Origin: UBA6224 sp963800205
Lineage (GTDB): Bacteria > Patescibacteriota > Saccharimonadia > Saccharimonadales > UBA4665
Reading direction: 5' to 3'
NCBI GenBank assembly: GCA_963800205.1
Contig: CAWCZQ010000005.1
Coordinates: forward strand, 448,630 to 512,629
Length of the DNA: 64,000 bases
Positions 60,139-64,000 of this stretch are shown piece by piece; position 1 is the first letter of the stretch, and the number at the start of each line of letters is the position of its first letter. Both the position numbers and the translations under genes were made by a program. The notes below the pieces were generated by a model that was not told where the DNA came from, did no database searches, and was given only the letters and a program-made list of their open reading frames with translations.

Positions 60139-61422
60139 ATGCAAGATATAAAAACTATTGCAGTAGTGGGACTAGGCTATGTTGGGTTGCCACTAGCCCT
60201 CTTGGCGGACCGCAAGGGCTACAAAGTACTTGGGCTAGACATCGACGCCAAAAAAATCAGTGCACTACACAAAGGCACTTCATACATAGACGACATTAGC
60301 GACGAACAAGTCGACAGCTCATCAGTAAATTTCAGTGATGACTTCTCTCTTATCAAAACAGCGCAAGCCGTCATTATCTGCGTCCCTACCCCAGTACACG
60401 AAGATAAAAGCCCCGACCTTTCGCCCGTTAAGGGGGCGATAACTGCCGTCGCACCATACCTGCAGCCTCATACGTTAGTTGTGCTCGAATCTACCGTCAA
60501 TCCCGGTGTCTGTGATGAAGTAATAGCACCCCTTCTCGAAAAATTAACCGGCAAAACTATAGGCAAAGACATTGGGCTGGCACACTGCCCAGAACGCATT
60601 AACCCCGGTGATCCAAACTGGAACGTCAGCAACATCAACCGCGTTATCGGTGCCAACAGCGAGACAGAACTCGAACAAGCAAAGCTACTGTACGAGTCAC
60701 TTATTGATGCCGAAATACGTGCCATGGCGTCACTCAAAGAGGCAGAAGCCGTTAAGGTAGTCGAGAATTCCTTCCGAGACATCAATATTGCCTTTGTTAA
60801 TGAACTTGCCATGTCGTTTCACAAAATGGGCATCAATGTCGAGAATGTCATCAACGGCGCCGCCACTAAACCGTTCGCCTTCATGCCGCATTATCCAGGA
60901 TGTGGCGTTGGCGGCCACTGCATACCGGTAGACCCGTACTACTTAATCGAGTACGCCAGTACCCACGGTTTTAATCACGAATTCCTCAAATTGGCCCGGG
61001 ATATCAACGAACGTATGCCCCGCTTTACCATAGAATTACTCGAAGAAGCACTCAACAAAAAGTCCACCCAGCTCGAAGGTACTAAAGTAACTCTATTGGG
61101 TATTTCATACAAACCAAACGTTGGTGACGAGCGAGAGAGCCCCGCCATTGTTATCCGCAAACAGCTCGAAGAAGCCGGTGTTGACGTTGCAGTCTACGAC
61201 CCTCATGTTCTTGGCAAATCTACGGTCAAAACAATGGATGAGGCACTGGCTCACAGCAACACTCTCCTGATTGCCACCGGTCATGACGAATTCCGTAGCC
61301 TGCGCGCCAAAACTCTCAAAGATAACGGCATCCAAATCGTCATCGACGGCCGAAACATCCTGCAAGATCTTCGCCCAGAGCTTAAGGAGGCAAACATCCA
61401 CTACTCCGGCATCGGGGTATAG
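60139..61422 (+). CDS. nucleotide-sugar dehydrogenase (UDP-GlcNAc/ManNAc type)
   Basis: 427 residues. NAD-binding GLGYVGLP near residue 11; LESTVNPGVCDEV; HCPERINPGD; catalytic Cys in GVGGHCIPVDPYYL; C-terminal domain from LLGISYKPNVGDERESPA. It oxidises a UDP-sugar to a uronic acid. WecC/TviB-like members of this shape use N-acetylated sugars, so the polymer probably contains an acidic amino sugar. GAGAGG precedes the ATG. Confidence 0.92.
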   Translation: MQDIKTIAVVGLGYVGLPLALLADRKGYKVLGLDIDAKKISALHKGTSYIDDISDEQVDSSSVNFSDDFSLIKTAQAVIICVPTPVHEDKSPDLSPVKGAITAVAPYLQPHTLVVLESTVNPGVCDEVIAPLLEKLTGKTIGKDIGLAHCPERINPGDPNWNVSNINRVIGANSETELEQAKLLYESLIDAEIRAMASLKEAEAVKVVENSFRDINIAFVNELAMSFHKMGINVENVINGAATKPFAFMPHYPGCGVGGHCIPVDPYYLIEYASTHGFNHEFLKLARDINERMPRFTIELLEEALNKKSTQLEGTKVTLLGISYKPNVGDERESPAIVIRKQLEEAGVDVAVYDPHVLGKSTVKTMDEALAHSNTLLIATGHDEFRSLRAKTLKDNGIQIVIDGRNILQDLRPELKEANIHYSGIGV

Positions 61423-61430
61423 GGCACAAA

Positions 61431-61454
61431 AAGAGCCGCATCCCTGCGGCTCTT
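61431..61454 (+). terminator. hairpin terminator after the UDP-sugar dehydrogenase gene
   Basis: AAGAGCCGCA/TGCGGCTCTT, 10-bp perfect stem with a four-base loop; weak T tail. Confidence 0.75.
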
Positions 61455-61471
61455 CTATATGCAGGAGTTTT

Positions 61472-62242
61472 CTATTGCTGGTTCGAAGTTCGAACGATAA
61501 AGAACGGATTTAATATGTTGACCGTTGGGTTATAACCCAGCGGTATATTACTGTCGGCGTCTCGTACAGACCCCCCGGCTGCCCGTACTACGGCGTCAGC
61601 GGCGGCTGTGTCCCAGAGAGAGGTTGGCGCAAAGCGAGGATACATCGTAGCCTTGCCTTCAGCCACCAAACACAACTTAAGCGATGAACCCATATTAATC
61701 TCTTCAAACTCACCAATGGGTTTTAAGAATTCGTCCAGCCTACTGTCACGGTGGCTCCTGCTGGCTACAATTACTGGTTTATTGCCACTAAACACAGCCT
61801 GGATAGGTTCTTTGCCTTCTGGAGTTATTTTATAAGCACCTTCGCCGACAATACCGGCATACAGCGTATCGATTGCCGGCGCATATACTACCCCCAGCAC
61901 CGGCTGTTCATTCTGAATCAGCCCTATGTTAACCGTAAATTCACCATTGCGGTTTACGAACTCTTTGGTCCCATCTATCGGGTCCACCAGCCAGAACTCG
62001 TCAGCATCAAAACTATCATGGCCGCCCTCTTCCGACACAATCGGCAGGTCAGATATTTCCTTCAGCCCTGCCTCGATGATCTTATTGGCGGCAATATCAG
62101 CCTTAGTAAGTGGAGTGTTATCTGCCTTAATCTCAAGTCCAAAATCGTCGGACTCATATATTGTCATGATTTCGTCGCCGGCCTCACGAGCAATAGCAAT
62201 ACACTGCTCTAGTAGGGTATTTGTAGTGTTACTAACTGCCAT
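61472..62242 (-). CDS. cysQ: 3'(2'),5'-bisphosphate nucleotidase
   Basis: 256 residues, inositol-monophosphatase fold. Metal site ligands in SEEGG, DPIDGTKEFVNRNGEFT and the late WDTAAADAVVRAAGG motif. It hydrolyses 3'-phosphoadenosine 5'-phosphate, the by-product of PAPS-dependent sulfation or reduction. Directly downstream of sat-cysC on the same strand (28 bases), a pairing that makes the substrate assignment likely. Confidence 0.92.
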   Translation of the reverse strand: MAVSNTTNTLLEQCIAIAREAGDEIMTIYESDDFGLEIKADNTPLTKADIAANKIIEAGLKEISDLPIVSEEGGHDSFDADEFWLVDPIDGTKEFVNRNGEFTVNIGLIQNEQPVLGVVYAPAIDTLYAGIVGEGAYKITPEGKEPIQAVFSGNKPVIVASRSHRDSRLDEFLKPIGEFEEINMGSSLKLCLVAEGKATMYPRFAPTSLWDTAAADAVVRAAGGSVRDADSNIPLGYNPTVNILNPFFIVRTSNQQ

Positions 62243-62270
62243 CTGCTATCTACATATCTCCCGGCGCAAG

Positions 62271-63991
62271 CTATGCTTGAGCCTTCAGGTAGCCTTCTTT
62301 TTCCAGATATAGCAGTACCTGGTTGGCTAGTTCTTCAACATTGTAATTGACGGTGTCAAGTGTTAGTTCAGCATCGGTAGGCTCTTCGTACGGGTCTGAT
62401 ACTCCGGTAAATTCCTTGATTTTGCCGGCTCGTGCCGCGGCATACATTCCCTTACGGTCGCGCTTTTCACATTCTTCGATAGGCGTTGCAACATGCACCA
62501 GCACAAATGCTCCGCCGTTACTCCTCACCATGTTACGCACTTCTTTGCGAATATTGTCGTATGGGGCAATTGGCGCACACAGTGCGATACCGCCATGTTT
62601 TGCTATTTCAGATGCCACGTAGCCAATCCGTTTTACATTGAGGTCACGGTGTTCTTTAGAAAAGCCTAGTTCGGACGAAAGATGCTTGCGTACATCATCA
62701 CCATCGAGCATCGTCACCGAGTGCTTACCAAGCTCTAGCAGCCGTACCATCAATGCATTTGCTACTGTCGACTTGCCCGCACCAGATAATCCAGTAAAGA
62801 AGACGGTCAGGCCCTGCTCGTGCCGCGGCCGGTAGGTTTTGCGTAATTCCTCCGCTACTTCGGGGTACGTAAACCATTCTGGTAATTCGCGGCCATCAGC
62901 TAATCGAGCGCGCAGTTCTGTGCCGGAAATACTCGAGAATTTTGTGTCCTTCTCGATATCATCGATAGGCATGTACTTGTCGTGTTCGTCGACATATACC
63001 ATCATCTGGAATGGCACTACCTCGATGCCAATTTCTTCGGCATGCTTTTCGGCAAGTTGTTGGGCATCGTAGGCTCCATAAAAAGGCTCGCCGTTACTAT
63101 CATCACCCGGCCCCGCGTGATCACGGCCAACTATAAAATGTGTTGCACCGTAGTTTTTACGAATCAGCATGTGCCATACCGCCTCACGGGGGCCTCCCAT
63201 GCGCATTGCCAGCGGCAGCAAGCCAATCATTGCGGTAGATTGAGGGAATTTTTTTATAACTTCTTGGTACACACGGACGCGAGTGTAATGGTCTACATCG
63301 CCGGGCTTGGTCATCCCGACCGAAGGGTTTATGAGCACATTGGCGCCAGTTTGCTTCGAAGCTCTTAGTGCTAGCTCCACATGGGCGCGGTGCATTGGGT
63401 TGCGAGTCTGGAAGGCAACGATTTTGGTCCATCCCATTTTTTTAAAGTATTCTTTGAGTTCCGTGGGGGTGTAGCGATGCTCGTTAAAGTCATAATAGGT
63501 TGGTAGTTCCAGTCCTTCGAGTGTTCCGCCAACGTAGTAGTCGCCGGCTTGATTCATCAAATATGACGGCGGGGTGCTTTTGGTCATTCTTGCCATATAC
63601 CTGTTCGGCTTCTGCTTCTTTGTTAGGCTGCCATACATCACCTACCGTTAAGATTGCTAAGATCACGCCTTCGCGGTCACGCAGTGCTACTTTTTCGCCT
63701 TTTTTCAGGCTATTAGCAAATTCTTCATGAGACATCAAGCGTGATGGGCATCGGCCACAACTCGCCAGTAGTCAGTCGCATATCTTTGCAGACGCTCTCG
63801 TAGTCTGCTTTGTTCATAAAGCCTTTTAGCGGCGCAAAGCCGCCATTGATCAGCAGCTCAACATCGCAAATCTGCCGATGAGTAAGGTCCCAACTCTTAT
63901 AATCAGCGCTTTGTTTTTTGAGTAACTGCGCTTTGTTATCATCAACCATTAAATCAATGCCTTCGGCATCTGCACGGGTTTGTGCTGTCAT
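62271..63991 (-). CDS. bifunctional ATP sulfurylase/APS kinase, twice frameshifted
   Basis: Three frames join into one 572-residue protein when bases 63727 and 63564 are skipped. PUA-like N-terminal domain (about 1-140, LINGGFAPLKGF), sulfurylase core with FQTRNPMHRAHVEL (catalytic HxxH) and VGRDHAGPGDDSNGEPFYG, then a fused APS kinase with GLSGAGKST P-loop, MLDGDDVRKHL and FTGVSDPYEEP. It makes APS and then PAPS from sulfate and ATP. GGGGGA precedes the start at 63991. Lying beside polysaccharide genes with cysQ but no PAPS reductase in view, it probably supplies sulfotransferases. Confidence 0.9.
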
Positions 63992-64000
63992 TATTCCCCC

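Noticed and set aside
9211..63991. Programmed +1 frameshifting as a shared mechanism
   Set aside because: The six sites share no slippery codon or stop context (only three have a stop at or near the join), so a common recoding signal is not supported.
1..64000. Possible recoding of TGA (as in Gracilibacteria/Absconditabacteria)
   Set aside because: Many intact conserved genes end in TGA and none requires reading through it.
1..64000. CRISPR arrays, insertion sequences, prophage genes, rRNA genes
   Set aside because: No regularly spaced repeats, transposase or integrase frames, phage structural genes or rRNA sequences were seen on either strand.

Overview
The window is about 50% GC, very densely packed (many genes abut or overlap by 1-4 bases) and uses TGA as an ordinary stop. 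The gene content is a chromosomal housekeeping set together with a compact cell-surface polysaccharide locus. Small size, many short lineage-specific membrane proteins, a lone TraG/VirD4-like ATPase, a compact HrcA and the absence of biosynthetic operons suggest a Patescibacteria/CPR genome, most likely Candidatus Saccharibacteria (TM7). That assignment is inference from gene content, because no rRNA gene lies here.

Layout. 1-4.5 kb (minus strand): HrcA-controlled heat-shock genes in two units, hrcA-grpE-ORF87 and ORF80-dnaK-ORF150, with one CIRCE at hrcA and two at the dnaK promoter. 4.5-14.7 kb: a CMP-kinase-like gene, lepA, murJ, a frameshifted type IV secretion ATPase, ftsH and tilS. 15-19.1 kb: a TauE-family exporter, three tRNAs that all carry a CAT anticodon (elongator Met, initiator fMet, probable Ile2), a duplicated tRNA 3' end, a possible small RNA and two small broken genes. 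19-26.8 kb: two ABC exporters, dus and small proteins. 27-31.5 kb: murC facing a mutY-ORF-tsaC-mazG-nudix operon. 31.5-43.9 kb: LssY-like protein, a 908-residue membrane-anchored SGNH hydrolase, alkA, HlyIII, an RND pump, a rhodanese and an AbrB-like regulator. 43.9-52.3 kb: aspS, a CBS protein, a DsbA-like oxidoreductase, nadD, a cobalamin-riboswitch-controlled Cys-rich protein and a LexA-like repressor lacking a protease. 52.3-64 kb: polysaccharide and sulfate-activation locus (gtrA, O-antigen ligase/polymerase, sugar-phosphate transferase, two glycosyltransferases, glmS, UDP-sugar dehydrogenase, cysQ, sat-cysC).

Two window-wide patterns matter. First, about 21 genes have a recognisable -10 box ending exactly 6-7 bases before the start codon and no Shine-Dalgarno, so transcription should begin at the start codon itself: leaderless expression appears to be the default here. 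Second, five conserved or plausible genes carry six single extra bases outside homopolymers that break otherwise full-length reading frames. This looks more like insertion-type sequencing error than biology, although it could be real decay.

The most notable single element is a compact cobalamin riboswitch (minus strand, about 50836-50990) in front of a 387-residue protein of unknown function.
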